Shown piece by piece: positions 6,989 through 12,777 of a DNA stretch of 22,030 bases. Location: IMG/VR virus record IMGVR_UViG_3300001827_000102, positions 1 through 22,030 of that record; one strand, written 5' to 3'. The notes beneath the pieces are model-generated. The model had not been told where the DNA came from. It worked only from the letters and a program-made list of their open reading frames with translations, and made no database searches. The stretch comes from a virus. Every line of letters starts with the position of its first letter. The first letter of the stretch is position 1. A program made the position numbers and the translations under genes.

Positions 6989-8455
6989 ATGGCGAATGAT
7001 AACTTTTTTAAAATAAAACCATTCAAGCATCAGAAGGATGCATTGGATATCGGATACGCTCGGCCCGAGTTCGGGTACTTTATGGAGATGGGCACAGGCA
7101 AATCCAAAGTTTTGATCGACAACCTCGGTCTTCTATACCTCGAAGGTAAGATCAACTTTGCCCTGATCATCGCACCCAAAGGCGTGTACCGTAACTGGGT
7201 TGAGAAAGAAATACCGGAACACATGTCAGATCAAGTTCCGCATCGTGTCATCAGGTGGGTGGCTGCGCCCAACAAAACACAAACAGATGAAATGCGGTCA
7301 GTCAAAAACAAGTTCGATGGACTGACAATATTTGTGATGAATGTCGAGAGCTTCTCCACGCTCAAAGGACAAAAGGCAGGAGCATGGCTGGCTGGTGCGT
7401 TTGGGCTAAATGGAATGATCGCCATCGACGAATCGACCACAATCAAGAACCATAAAGCCAAACGCACAAAGAGCCTTATCAAAATAGCGCAGGGGTTCAA
7501 GTACAAAAGGCTGCTAACCGGATCTCCTGTGACAAAAAGTCCGATGGATATCTTTGCACAGTTCGAGTTCCTCCGCCAAGGACTGCTTGGTGTCGAAAGC
7601 TTCTACGCTTTCCAAGGCCGATACGCCGTGATGAACAAGGTTAAGATGGGACGCACCGCCTTTAACCAAATCGTCGGCTTCCGAAACCTCGACGACTTGA
7701 CCCAAAGGACAGACCCACACACGTTCCGCGTGTTAAAAAAAGATTGTCTCGACCTACCCGAGAAACTGTACACCTCCCGGGTCGTTAGTCTGACCCCGGA
7801 CCAGCATACGATGTACAGGCAGATCAAAGAACATGCTATGGTTGTGCTGAACGACATGGACCTCGTCTCCGCACCCATGGTCATCACACAACTCCTGCGC
7901 TTGCAGCAAGTTCTGTGCGGTCACCTCAAAACAGACGATGGAGATACCATCACATTCCCCTCTAAAAGGATCGACGCGCTGCTCGAAATCCTCGAAGAGC
8001 ATGACGGCAAAGCCATCATCTGGTCACGGTTTAGACATGACATCAAACACATCATGCAAACCCTCGAAACCCAGTTCGGAGAAGGATGCGCAGCCGCATA
8101 TTACGGCGACACCTCCGACAATGTGAGACAGTCCATCGTGAAAACATTCCAAGAACCTCGGTCCAAACTCCGCTTCTTCGTCGGCAATCCTGCAACAGCA
8201 GGATATGGCATCACATTGACGGAAGCATCCCTTGTGGTGTATTACGCTAATGACTTTAATCTCGAAACGCGCATCCAATCAGAGGATCGAGCGCACAGGA
8301 TTGGACAAAAGAACAACGTGACTTACGTCGATCTAATCTCCGAAGGCACTATCGATGAGAAAATCGTCAAAGCCCTCCGCGCAAAGATCGATATCGGTGC
8401 AAAGGTTCTTGGAGAGGAGGCTAGAGAATGGCTGACTTTGACGCCACCAAAGTAA
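6989..8455 (+). CDS. SNF2-like superfamily 2 helicase/translocase, 488 aa
   Basis: This is an ATP-driven DNA translocase of the SNF2/RapA type. Motif I is FMEMGTGKSKVLI (31-43), a relative of Walker A with GTGKS. Motif Ia is IIAPKGVYRNWVEKE (60-74), motif II is MIAIDEST (143-150), a DEST variant of DExH, and motif III is LLTGSPVTKSP (175-185). The second RecA domain has AIIWSRFRHDIKHI (342-355), FFVGNPATAGYGITLTEAS (396-414) and motif VI RIQSEDRAHRIGQ (428-440). These are the standard SNF2 landmarks without accessory domains. I chose the ATG at 6989, with GGAGG seven bases upstream. The longer open frame upstream crosses the promoter. Phage relatives sit in replication modules and may act in fork remodelling or origin opening. 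Confidence 0.93.
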   Translation: MANDNFFKIKPFKHQKDALDIGYARPEFGYFMEMGTGKSKVLIDNLGLLYLEGKINFALIIAPKGVYRNWVEKEIPEHMSDQVPHRVIRWVAAPNKTQTDEMRSVKNKFDGLTIFVMNVESFSTLKGQKAGAWLAGAFGLNGMIAIDESTTIKNHKAKRTKSLIKIAQGFKYKRLLTGSPVTKSPMDIFAQFEFLRQGLLGVESFYAFQGRYAVMNKVKMGRTAFNQIVGFRNLDDLTQRTDPHTFRVLKKDCLDLPEKLYTSRVVSLTPDQHTMYRQIKEHAMVVLNDMDLVSAPMVITQLLRLQQVLCGHLKTDDGDTITFPSKRIDALLEILEEHDGKAIIWSRFRHDIKHIMQTLETQFGEGCAAAYYGDTSDNVRQSIVKTFQEPRSKLRFFVGNPATAGYGITLTEASLVVYYANDFNLETRIQSEDRAHRIGQKNNVTYVDLISEGTIDEKIVKALRAKIDIGAKVLGEEAREWLTLTPPK

Positions 8456-8667
8456 CAGAACACATCGTGGACCGACGCAAAGGACTGCGAACCAGAGATA
8501 CCGCAGCCGCAGAGATAGCCAAAGAAACAGGGCTATCCCTCGATGTCGCTAAAGCCCTGACCGATGGATGGTCAGGCAAAACCATAGGACAAATCCGAGG
8601 CTGGACCTACGAAAACGAAGGTTCCCGAAAAAATCGCGAGCAACGCCTTGGAAAAACTTCTATGTGA
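8428..8667 (+). CDS. Small hypothetical protein, 79 aa
   Basis: I do not recognise this protein. It is charged and helical: FDATKVTEHIVDRRKGLRTRDTAAAEIAKETGLSLDVAKALTDGWSGKTIGQIRGWTYE. The middle (AAAEIAKETGLSLDVAKALTDGW) could form a small helix-turn-helix, and the C-terminal end is basic. The start overlaps the SNF2-like gene by 28 bases and has GAGGAGG about eight bases upstream, a stronger ribosome site than most here. The overlap suggests translational coupling with the translocase, so an accessory or DNA-binding partner is plausible but unproven. Confidence 0.75.
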   Translation: MADFDATKVTEHIVDRRKGLRTRDTAAAEIAKETGLSLDVAKALTDGWSGKTIGQIRGWTYENEGSRKNREQRLGKTSM

Positions 8668-8755
8668 TATATAATGAAACGTGAGAGAATACACTGCCTG
8701 TCACGCAAGTGGGAGAAGACGTTGCGCAAAAGGCAAAAGGTAAAGGAGAAAACCC

Positions 8756-8917
8756 GTGCTAGAAGAAACACAAACCGTGAAGTGGAAGACTATCGCAATT
8801 CTTCCCGAAGATCATGAACGACTCCGACAACTGTCGGAACGCGAGCATCGACCCCTGTCAAGACAACTCTCGTACATGATCCAAAAAGAGATTGAAAAGG
8901 AAAAGGAGGCATGTTAG
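8756..8917 (+). CDS. Ribbon-helix-helix (Arc/MetJ-like) DNA-binding protein, 53 aa
   Basis: The frame starts with GTG at 8756, with AGGAG about seven bases upstream, and reads MLEETQTVKWKTIAILPEDH and then ERLRQLSEREHRPLSRQLSY, ending in a Lys/Glu-rich helix. A beta strand with alternating side chains (VKWKTIAI), then a Pro-Glu turn into helix 1, then R-P-L-S-R-Q-L into helix 2, is the standard ribbon-helix-helix repressor layout. Such proteins bind DNA as dimers with the strand in the major groove. As the last gene of the SNF2 operon it could repress the upstream divergent promoters. The stop codon lies inside a hairpin. The short basic frame overlapping it from 8674 is less convincing. Confidence 0.75.
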   Translation: MLEETQTVKWKTIAILPEDHERLRQLSEREHRPLSRQLSYMIQKEIEKEKEAC

Positions 8918-8925
8918 CCTCCTTT
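8902..8925 (+). terminator. Hairpin overlapping the stop codon of the ribbon-helix-helix gene
   Basis: An exact 9-bp stem, AAAGGAGGC with GCCTCCTTT, encloses a six-base loop ATGTTA that contains most of the stop codon. The U tract is only three bases long, so termination would be weak; the hairpin may protect the 3' end. It shares its AAAGGAG arm with the stronger terminator 70 bases further on. Confidence 0.55.
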
Positions 8926-8970
8926 ATGATGTAGAGCCTACGCCTGTGGCCCTACTGCCTCAATAAACTA

Positions 8971-8999
8971 AAAAGGAGCCTTGCGGCTCCTTTCTTTTT
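8971..8999. terminator. Bidirectional rho-independent terminator
   Basis: A perfect stem AAAGGAGCC with GGCTCCTTT closes a TTGC loop (8981-8984). Read rightward it is followed by TTTCTTTTT and would end the SNF2 operon. Read leftward it is followed by TTTTTA and lies directly after the stop codon at 8998 of the leftward small-gene cluster. It therefore insulates two converging operons. Confidence 0.9.
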
Positions 9000-9480
9000 A
9001 CTTAAACGCATCAATACTCTTCGAGTACAAATTAAACGATGCCTTCTTGTTGTAACTACCGTACACCTGCGCCTTAACCACAGACCCTACAGCCCACAAA
9101 CCCTCACACTCCTGCAAAATATCCTGATGACCAACATCCATGCCCAACGCATCCTTGATGTCGTTCACCGACCATTGAACATCCGGATCCTCCTCCAAAA
9201 CATCCAAAACCTGCTGGCGTAACGACCGCTGCACAGGATCCGGCTTCACCACCGCAACCTCACCACCGTCCAATAACGTAAAACGAACAATGCGCCACGG
9301 CGTCCGATCCTTGTGGTTCCAGTTGTTCGGTATCATCATCGCCTCCAAATGATCCCCAACATGCAACTCATTAGCAAGCTGCGGAGGAATAAAAACTTGC
9401 TCCCCGCTCCCCGTTACACCAAACGCAGAACCACTCGGTATCTGCCCCGTTACAACCACTTCCTGTGTCTCAATGTGCAT
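8998..9480 (-). CDS. Cold-shock-like OB-fold plus winged-helix protein, about 160 aa
   Basis: The N-terminal part, EVVVTGQIPSGSAFGVTGSG followed by EQVFIPPQLANELHVGDHLEA, has the pattern of a cold-shock/S1-like OB fold: G-x-I, a glycine-rich turn with F-G-V, then VFIP, then GD. A DPVQRSLRQQVLDVLEEDPDVQWSVNDIKDALG segment follows, typical of a winged helix that binds nucleic acid. The C-terminal 40 residues form strands (AVGSVVKAQVYGSYNKKASFNLYS). I use the ATG at 9480 because the domain begins there. Starts at 9510 and 9540 are also possible and would add 10 or 20 basic residues. Likely role: RNA or single-stranded DNA binding, inferred. It is the last gene of the 12442-8998 cluster. Confidence 0.7.
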   Translation of the reverse strand: MHIETQEVVVTGQIPSGSAFGVTGSGEQVFIPPQLANELHVGDHLEAMMIPNNWNHKDRTPWRIVRFTLLDGGEVAVVKPDPVQRSLRQQVLDVLEEDPDVQWSVNDIKDALGMDVGHQDILQECEGLWAVGSVVKAQVYGSYNKKASFNLYSKSIDAFK

Positions 9481-9700
9481 AGGTCTTATTCCGTCTCTCG
9501 ATTTTCTCATGAAGTTCCAACCCTCTTTCTCTCGCGTCATCTAAAAACAACAACAAATCCTCATCCTCAACAAGACCAACAGCCACCGCCGTAAACCTCA
9601 TCAAAACTCCGTATACACAGATCACAGGATCGTGCCCCTCTAGCTGCCACTTCTTCAACAAATCATTTATGTCCTTCGTCATTTCCTCCGTGGAAATCAT
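9470..9700 (-). CDS. Small hypothetical protein, 76 aa
   Basis: I do not recognise it. It opens with a helical, charged stretch (MTKDINDLLKKWQLEG), then a hydrophobic segment (VICVYGVLMRFTAVAVGLV) that could be a strand-helix core rather than a membrane helix, then an acidic helix (DEDLLLFLDDARERGLELHEK). The ATG at 9700 forms ATGA with the stop of the upstream gene and has GAGGAAGG upstream. An alternative start at 9682 is preceded by GGAGG at short spacing. Its end overlaps the OB-fold gene whichever start that uses. Confidence 0.65.
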   Translation of the reverse strand: MISTEEMTKDINDLLKKWQLEGHDPVICVYGVLMRFTAVAVGLVEDEDLLLFLDDARERGLELHEKIERRNKTYAH

Positions 9701-9888
9701 ATACGCCTTCCTCTCTTCCTCAGTTTCGATACAAATTGCTCAAGCTCCTCCCTCGCATACCAAAGCTCCCGCTTAACATTAGGACGCGCATCCGCCCTAA
9801 ATTCCTCGTCAATTAACTCATCAACCTTGCGTCTCAGCCATCTAAGCTCCGCCTCCTCAAACGCCGATAAGTTAAAATCTTGGCTCAT
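9697..9888 (-). CDS. Small helical hypothetical protein, 63 aa
   Basis: The sequence is almost wholly helical and charged: FNLSAFEEAELRWLRRKVDELIDEEFRADARPNVKRELWYAREELEQFVSKLRKRG. The heptad-like spacing of Leu and Trp suggests a short coiled coil or helical hairpin. It has a basic C-terminal tip (KLRKRGRRI). GGGAGG lies eight bases before the ATG, and the first 17 bases overlap the preceding gene. Function unknown. Confidence 0.65.
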   Translation of the reverse strand: MSQDFNLSAFEEAELRWLRRKVDELIDEEFRADARPNVKRELWYAREELEQFVSKLRKRGRRI

Positions 9889-10066
9889 AAATTACACCCT
9901 CCCTCGCTAATCGCTCGTAATACTCCAACTCTCGGCGCTTGAATCCCGCATCCCGACCCTCCCACTCGTCATCAGAAACCTCACGCCGCAGCCGAGAAAC
10001 CTCGGCTGCAACACTAATTAAATAAGGATCACCGCTAAACTCCTCCTGATCCCTGCCGTTATACAT
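9872..10066 (-). CDS. Small hypothetical protein, 64 aa
   Basis: This protein starts at the ATG at 10066 (MYNGRDQEEFSGDPYLISVAAEV), with AGGGGG a few bases upstream. The longer frame to 10216 crosses the 30-aa membrane peptide gene and lacks a ribosome site. It is charged and helical, with repeated Arg-Arg-Glu steps (SRLRREVSDDEWEGRD and FKRRELEYYERLAREG), resembling the neighbouring 63-aa protein in style but without clear sequence identity. Function unknown. Confidence 0.65.
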   Translation of the reverse strand: MYNGRDQEEFSGDPYLISVAAEVSRLRREVSDDEWEGRDAGFKRRELEYYERLAREGVIYEPRF

Positions 10067-10074
10067 ATAACCCC

Positions 10075-10167
10075 CTATAAGATACCCAAACTCACCAAAA
10101 ACACACTCACCGCAGCAAGGAACACAACCAACCAAAAAATAGTCCAGTCTTCCCAGTCCGGCCTCAT
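10075..10167 (-). CDS. 30-aa single-pass membrane peptide
   Basis: The frame encodes MRPDWEDWTIFWLVVFLAAV followed by SVFLVSLGIL, then TAG. Residues 8-29 are an uninterrupted hydrophobic helix long enough to cross a membrane, after a short acidic N terminus. The ATG at 10167 overlaps the upstream stop as ATGA, which argues for translation, and its stop lies eight bases before the next ATG. Small membrane peptides of phages can act in lysis, superinfection exclusion or membrane targeting; nothing here decides between these. The coding call rests on coupling and the clear membrane helix. Confidence 0.55.
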   Translation of the reverse strand: MRPDWEDWTIFWLVVFLAAVSVFLVSLGIL

Positions 10168-10373
10168 GGGTTCTTCCTTGGTCGCCCTCGCTTGCGCTTA
10201 ACAGGAACCTCAACAAATTCCTCCGGCGTAGCCCTCTTAATCCGAGTGTTCACCCCAATGTTGTGGTTCATCTCCGATAAAAAATCCAAAACACCACCCT
10301 TCAAATCCTTAGACTTCCAAATTTCGTCCAAACGATCCGCCACGTAAAACATACAAATCCTGTCGTCTATCAT
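10164..10373 (-). CDS. Small protein with C-terminal AT-hook, 69 aa
   Basis: The first 55 residues are an unrecognised helical domain (MIDDRICMFYVADRLDEIWK, then GGVLDFLSEMNHNIGVNT). The end, VPVKRKRGRPRKNP, contains the AT-hook core RGRP flanked by Lys and Arg, a motif that binds the minor groove of AT-rich DNA. The ATG at 10373 is chosen over the GTG just upstream because it has GGAG at eight bases and overlaps the upstream stop as ATGA. A nucleoid- or promoter-binding role is a reasonable inference. Confidence 0.7.
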   Translation of the reverse strand: MIDDRICMFYVADRLDEIWKSKDLKGGVLDFLSEMNHNIGVNTRIKRATPEEFVEVPVKRKRGRPRKNP

Positions 10374-10636
10374 AATGCACACTCCTCACATTGCTTTGCA
10401 TCTTGACCCATGTTCTTAGTCACCAACATCCCACAATCACACAACTGCTCCACCTCACCATCACCACCGCACGTCTCACAAACCTCTCGAACCTCCTCCA
10501 AATATCCAATGTCCCGAGAAAAACTCTGAGGCCGGATAATCTCAAAGTAACTGTAACCCTCACCGTCACAATCCACACAACGAACCATCAGCGGCGCTTC
10601 TTGCAACTCCATTAACATCGCTTTCATCTTACCCAT
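10370..10636 (-). CDS. DnaJ-type zinc-finger protein, 88 aa
   Basis: Three Cys pairs are visible: CVDCDGEGY, CETCGGDGE, and LCDCG followed by a final CEEC. The CxxCxGxG repeats are the signature of the DnaJ central zinc domain, and the second half adds another potential zinc site. There is no J domain, so this is not a co-chaperone of the full type. Stand-alone DnaJ-like zinc modules occur in many phages, possibly for protein or DNA binding. The ATG at 10636 shares TGATG with the upstream stop, with GAGG about eight bases upstream. Confidence 0.75.
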   Translation of the reverse strand: MGKMKAMLMELQEAPLMVRCVDCDGEGYSYFEIIRPQSFSRDIGYLEEVREVCETCGGDGEVEQLCDCGMLVTKNMGQDAKQCEECAL

Positions 10637-10959
10637 CAATCCATCCTCGTAACTAAATGCGGCTTACCCTCACCATCAGGGATCGCAACAATCCCATATG
10701 GAAATTGATACAAAACACCCAACGGCGTCTCCATCGACAAAATATGAGGCAAATCATCATCCTCAGGATAACAATATACACCATCCTTAACCGTGCCACC
10801 CATCGGACGCAGATCCCCAAACCCATATCGCTCCGCAAGATGATCGATCAAACTGCCATCCTCAAACTCCGCAACCCAGTAAGGAATAAACCCTCCCCAC
10901 TGAACCAAAAACTCCTTGTCATATTGAGGCCATGCCTCCACGTTTACCCTAATCTCCAT
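10636..10959 (-). CDS. Hypothetical protein, 107 aa
   Basis: I do not recognise a family. The sequence is strand-rich: MEIRVNVEAWPQYDKEFLVQWGGFIPYWVAEFEDGS, then YGFGDLRPMGGTVKDGVYCYPEDDDLPHILSMETPLGVLYQFPYGIVAIPDGEG. It has many aromatic residues and looks like a small soluble beta domain. The ATG at 10959 has GGGAGG about seven bases upstream; the frame extends five codons further but without a better start. Its first 11 bases overlap the 35-aa frame upstream, and its stop overlaps the zinc-finger gene. Confidence 0.65.
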   Translation of the reverse strand: MEIRVNVEAWPQYDKEFLVQWGGFIPYWVAEFEDGSLIDHLAERYGFGDLRPMGGTVKDGVYCYPEDDDLPHILSMETPLGVLYQFPYGIVAIPDGEGKPHLVTRMD

Positions 10960-11056
10960 CACGCAACCTCCCAAAAACCTTCAGAAATACCTCGTCCAGT
11001 ATCCGCTCCAACTCCTTATCCGTTAGCGTAGACCAACGGTTCTCAAACCTAAACAT
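10949..11056 (-). CDS. Possible 35-aa peptide
   Basis: The frame encodes MFRFENRWSTLTDKELERIL and then DEVFLKVFGRLRDGD. It fills the gap between two neighbours, overlapping the upstream stop by eight bases and the downstream start by 11, as expected in this cluster. GGAGG lies about nine bases before the ATG. The peptide would be one amphipathic helix. It is short enough to be chance, so confidence is limited. Confidence 0.45.
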   Translation of the reverse strand: MFRFENRWSTLTDKELERILDEVFLKVFGRLRDGD

Positions 11057-11234
11057 CCTCTAATACCTCCAAATCACAATTAACCTCCCACTCACTCGCA
11101 AACTCAACAAACTCACCGCCGTCAACATTGGACCTGATCCAACGCACCCAACGCTCCTCCGGAATGCCAGAAGGAACCTCCCCCTCCCACTCCAAAAATG
11201 TGTACATAGTCGCAGTCGCCCGAACCATAACCAT
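11049..11234 (-). CDS. Small acidic hypothetical protein, 61 aa
   Basis: The protein reads MVMVRATATMYTFLEWEGEV, then PSGIPEERWVRWIRSNVDGG, then an acidic end (EFVEFASEWEVNCDLEVLEDV). The ATG at 11234 shares TGATG with the upstream stop and has GGAGGAGG just upstream. The arrangement of strand, helix (PEERWVRWIR) and acidic strands suggests a compact alpha/beta fold. Function unknown. Confidence 0.65.
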   Translation of the reverse strand: MVMVRATATMYTFLEWEGEVPSGIPEERWVRWIRSNVDGGEFVEFASEWEVNCDLEVLEDV

Positions 11235-11728
11235 CAATCCTCCTCCACAACAAAATAATCAGCCTCACCAACACAACGCTCCGTAACCTTGCAAGTGGCC
11301 TCCCAGTCATCGTCAACCTGCCACTCCTCCATTACACCATCACGCCACGTCCCAACAAAATGACCACCCTCGTCAAAATACTCCGCCTCAACACATATCC
11401 CCAACTCCATCAAACGATGCCAAATCGCATAAGGAGGCGACCACGCAGTCCAACACGTAAATTCAAACCAATGCTCGTCACCACCAAAATAAGAAGACAA
11501 CTCAGTGCCCTCCCCCCAACTCGTCGCAATAATCTCCGGTGAACAGATGTCCCACTTCGTATCCCAGTGCTCGACGCACCAACCATACCAACCATCACCC
11601 GCCATCAACTCCAATGGCATCGGAATAACAGCGTCACAAAAACGCCTGTTCGGTACCTCGTTATGTAAACGCATCACTATACGTGAATCCCCCGTCAATC
11701 TTACCCTCTGATATGCATGATTAGGCAT
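11234..11728 (-). CDS. YubB/Api92-like (DUF1281-type) ferredoxin-fold protein, 164 aa
   Basis: It begins MPNHAYQRVRLTGDSRIV, continues with FCDAVIPMPLEL and WYGWCVEHWDTKWDICSPEI, and has FEFTCWTAWSPPYAIWHRLME and YFDEGGHFVGTW. The sequence M-x-N-x-x-x-N/R-x-x-x-x-TG, then W-x-x-x-WGTKWD, then F-x-TAWSPP, then Y-x-E-x-G-x-x-F-x-G, is the pattern I recall for the Api92/YubB-like family of phages and plasmids. Its role is unknown. I use the ATG at 11728, where the family pattern begins and the start overlaps the upstream gene. The C-terminal 35 residues are acidic. Confidence 0.75.
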   Translation of the reverse strand: MPNHAYQRVRLTGDSRIVMRLHNEVPNRRFCDAVIPMPLELMAGDGWYGWCVEHWDTKWDICSPEIIATSWGEGTELSSYFGGDEHWFEFTCWTAWSPPYAIWHRLMELGICVEAEYFDEGGHFVGTWRDGVMEEWQVDDDWEATCKVTERCVGEADYFVVEED

Positions 11729-11975
11729 CTTCCAACTCCTCCTCATAATGCTCCGCAAGCTCGTGATAATCGATCTCACCCAACGCGCAGTTTAACATGT
11801 CCTGAACAAAATGAGACAAAGGTGCAGTCAATACCTCCGCAATGTGCTCGTCCACAAAATGCTCTATAAAATCCGCAGTGATACTCTCACCCTCCTCACG
11901 ATACATATCAAATGCATCACCATACCACAGGTTCACGAGCCACGTTTCTTTGTTCTTCCACCCATTATAAGCCAT
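11721..11975 (-). CDS. DUF7249-like acidic protein, 84 aa
   Basis: The opening YNGWKNKETWLVNLWYGDAF is characteristic of a small phage and plasmid family that I know as DUF7249. The rest is helical (ITADFIEHFVDEHIAEVLTA) with a GEIDYHELAEHYEEELEDA end. By hand count there are 21 Asp or Glu against three Lys or Arg, so it is very acidic. Such charge is found in DNA mimics but also in ordinary acidic proteins; nothing here proves mimicry. The ATG shares TGATG with the stop of the 53-aa gene upstream. Confidence 0.8.
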   Translation of the reverse strand: MAYNGWKNKETWLVNLWYGDAFDMYREEGESITADFIEHFVDEHIAEVLTAPLSHFVQDMLNCALGEIDYHELAEHYEEELEDA

Positions 11976-12136
11976 CAGTCCTCCTCCCCTCTGTGATGTA
12001 CAGAAATACGGTCATGGTCATGATAAACCACAACATAAAAATTCTCGTTCATAGCAGTGTAAATTGTGCACGGCCCCCAGTCACAATCATGCGACCGTTC
12101 AGAAAGCGCATGATAATGCCCCTCATCAATCTCCAT
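11975..12136 (-). CDS. Acidic, histidine-rich hypothetical protein, 53 aa
   Basis: The frame encodes MEIDEGHYHALSERSHDCDW, then GPCTIYTAMNENFYVVVYHD, and ends HDRISVHHRGEED. It has eight His and two Cys in 53 residues, which could bind metal, plus a hydrophobic strand (FYVVVYH). The ATG at 12136 lies four bases past the upstream stop and its end forms TGATG with the DUF7249-like gene, consistent with the packing of this cluster. Function unknown. Confidence 0.65.
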   Translation of the reverse strand: MEIDEGHYHALSERSHDCDWGPCTIYTAMNENFYVVVYHDHDRISVHHRGEED

Positions 12137-12139
12137 CAA

Positions 12140-12442
12140 TCAACCCTCCATAGTGTGCGCAAGTGTCACCATCGCGCTCGTCGTCGGATTGCCGTTGCCA
12201 ACAATAAAAGTGTACTCCAAAACATCACACGCCAAAACACCCAGATATGTGGCGTCATGCCATTTCGTGAAATGGGGCTCATCTGTGCAGTCTACGGGCT
12301 CAGACGTGCCGTGCTCCTTGAGCATGTATTCGCAAAAATCATGAAACGGCTTTTCATCCTCATACCCATCAAAGGAAGAGGTGTCATCATAGAACAGGGC
12401 CGTTGCCCAAAACGCTGGTAAAGTATAGGTCACAGTTTCCAT
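12140..12442 (-). CDS. DUF6926-like protein, 100 aa; first gene of the small-gene cluster
   Basis: It starts METVTYTLPAFWATALFYDDTSSFDGYEDEKPFHDFCEYM and ends with a strand-rich part (TYLGVLACDVLEYTFIVGNG). The opening T-Y-T-LPAFWA-x-A-L followed by an acidic D-x-x-x-x-x-D/E-D-E region matches the DUF6926 pattern of phage and plasmid proteins as I remember it; function unknown. GAGGAAA lies just before the ATG. It is the promoter-proximal gene of the leftward cluster 12442-8998, behind the promoter at 12474-12501. Confidence 0.75.
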   Translation of the reverse strand: METVTYTLPAFWATALFYDDTSSFDGYEDEKPFHDFCEYMLKEHGTSEPVDCTDEPHFTKWHDATYLGVLACDVLEYTFIVGNGNPTTSAMVTLAHTMEG

Positions 12443-12473
12443 ATTTTCCTCATTAATTAGTTATGTAAAAACT

Positions 12474-12501
12474 TATATAGGATATGTAAGTCACTATTCA
12501 A
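12474..12501 (-). promoter_or_regulatory. Sigma-70-type promoter for the leftward small-gene cluster
   Basis: Read on the minus strand, TTGAAT (12501-12496) and TATATA (12479-12474) are separated by 16 bases, about 35 bases before the start codon at 12442. This is the best leftward promoter match in the region. Confidence 0.6.
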
Positions 12502-12508
12502 CCCCCCG

Positions 12509-12752
12509 TATACACTTTTTTACCCCCCCCCCTCTCGTTTTTTTTTTTTGAAAAACGTGTTTTTAGTGTAAACAGTGTAAACACATGGTTTTTTTTGTGA
12601 AAAAACAATATGTTATCAGCGTTTGTTAAGTGTAAACATCGCGTAAACGGTTTACACTTTGCTGTAAACACCCCCTGAGTTGACGTCCACGCGAGCGGTT
12701 TTGAAAAAAGAAAATTGAAAAAAAGGGTAAGGGGGGGTAAAAAACTGTATAT
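12509..12752. repeat. 21-bp inverted repeat flanking the phased repeats
   Basis: 12509-12529 (TATACA, one base, six T, A, seven C) matches the reverse complement of 12732-12752 with about one mismatch; 12516-12529 against 12731-12744 is exact over 14 bases. Each copy reads outward as G7-T-A6-N-TGTATA, so both divergent operons would see the same element near their promoters. Confidence 0.75.
12565..12670. repeat. GTGTAAACA repeats with helical phasing
   Basis: Exact AGTGTAAACA stands at 12565-12574, 12574-12583 and 12629-12638. Variants are CGCGTAAACG (12640-12649) and GCTGTAAACA (12661-12670), and an inverted copy GTTTACACT is at 12650-12658. Starts at 12629, 12640, 12650 and 12661 are 10 or 11 bases apart, about one helical turn. 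This is typical of iterons or of an operator for a cooperatively binding protein. Confidence 0.8.
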
Positions 12753-12777
12753 AACAGGTTAGTTAAACGGCAGGAAA

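Larger units (their letters stand above)
12443..12777. other. Divergent non-coding control region, candidate replication origin
   Basis: No gene is visible in these 335 bases. The region holds long T, A, C and G runs, six copies or variants of GTGTAAACA (12565-12670), a 21-bp inverted repeat around them (12509-12529 and 12732-12752), and a leftward promoter. Genes diverge from it on both sides. The + strand tends to have more C than G to the left and more G than C to the right, and the change falls here. This combination fits an origin or a master control region; the data do not separate the two. Confidence 0.5.

Noticed and set aside
8674-8817. 47-aa very basic frame before the ribbon-helix-helix gene
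   Set aside because: It overlaps the RHH gene in another frame, has no clear ribosome site and lacks domain-like sequence; the GTG-started RHH frame is better supported.
12565-12670. CRISPR array
   Set aside because: Repeats are only 9-10 bases long, include an inverted copy and have no uniform spacers; they fit protein-binding sites.
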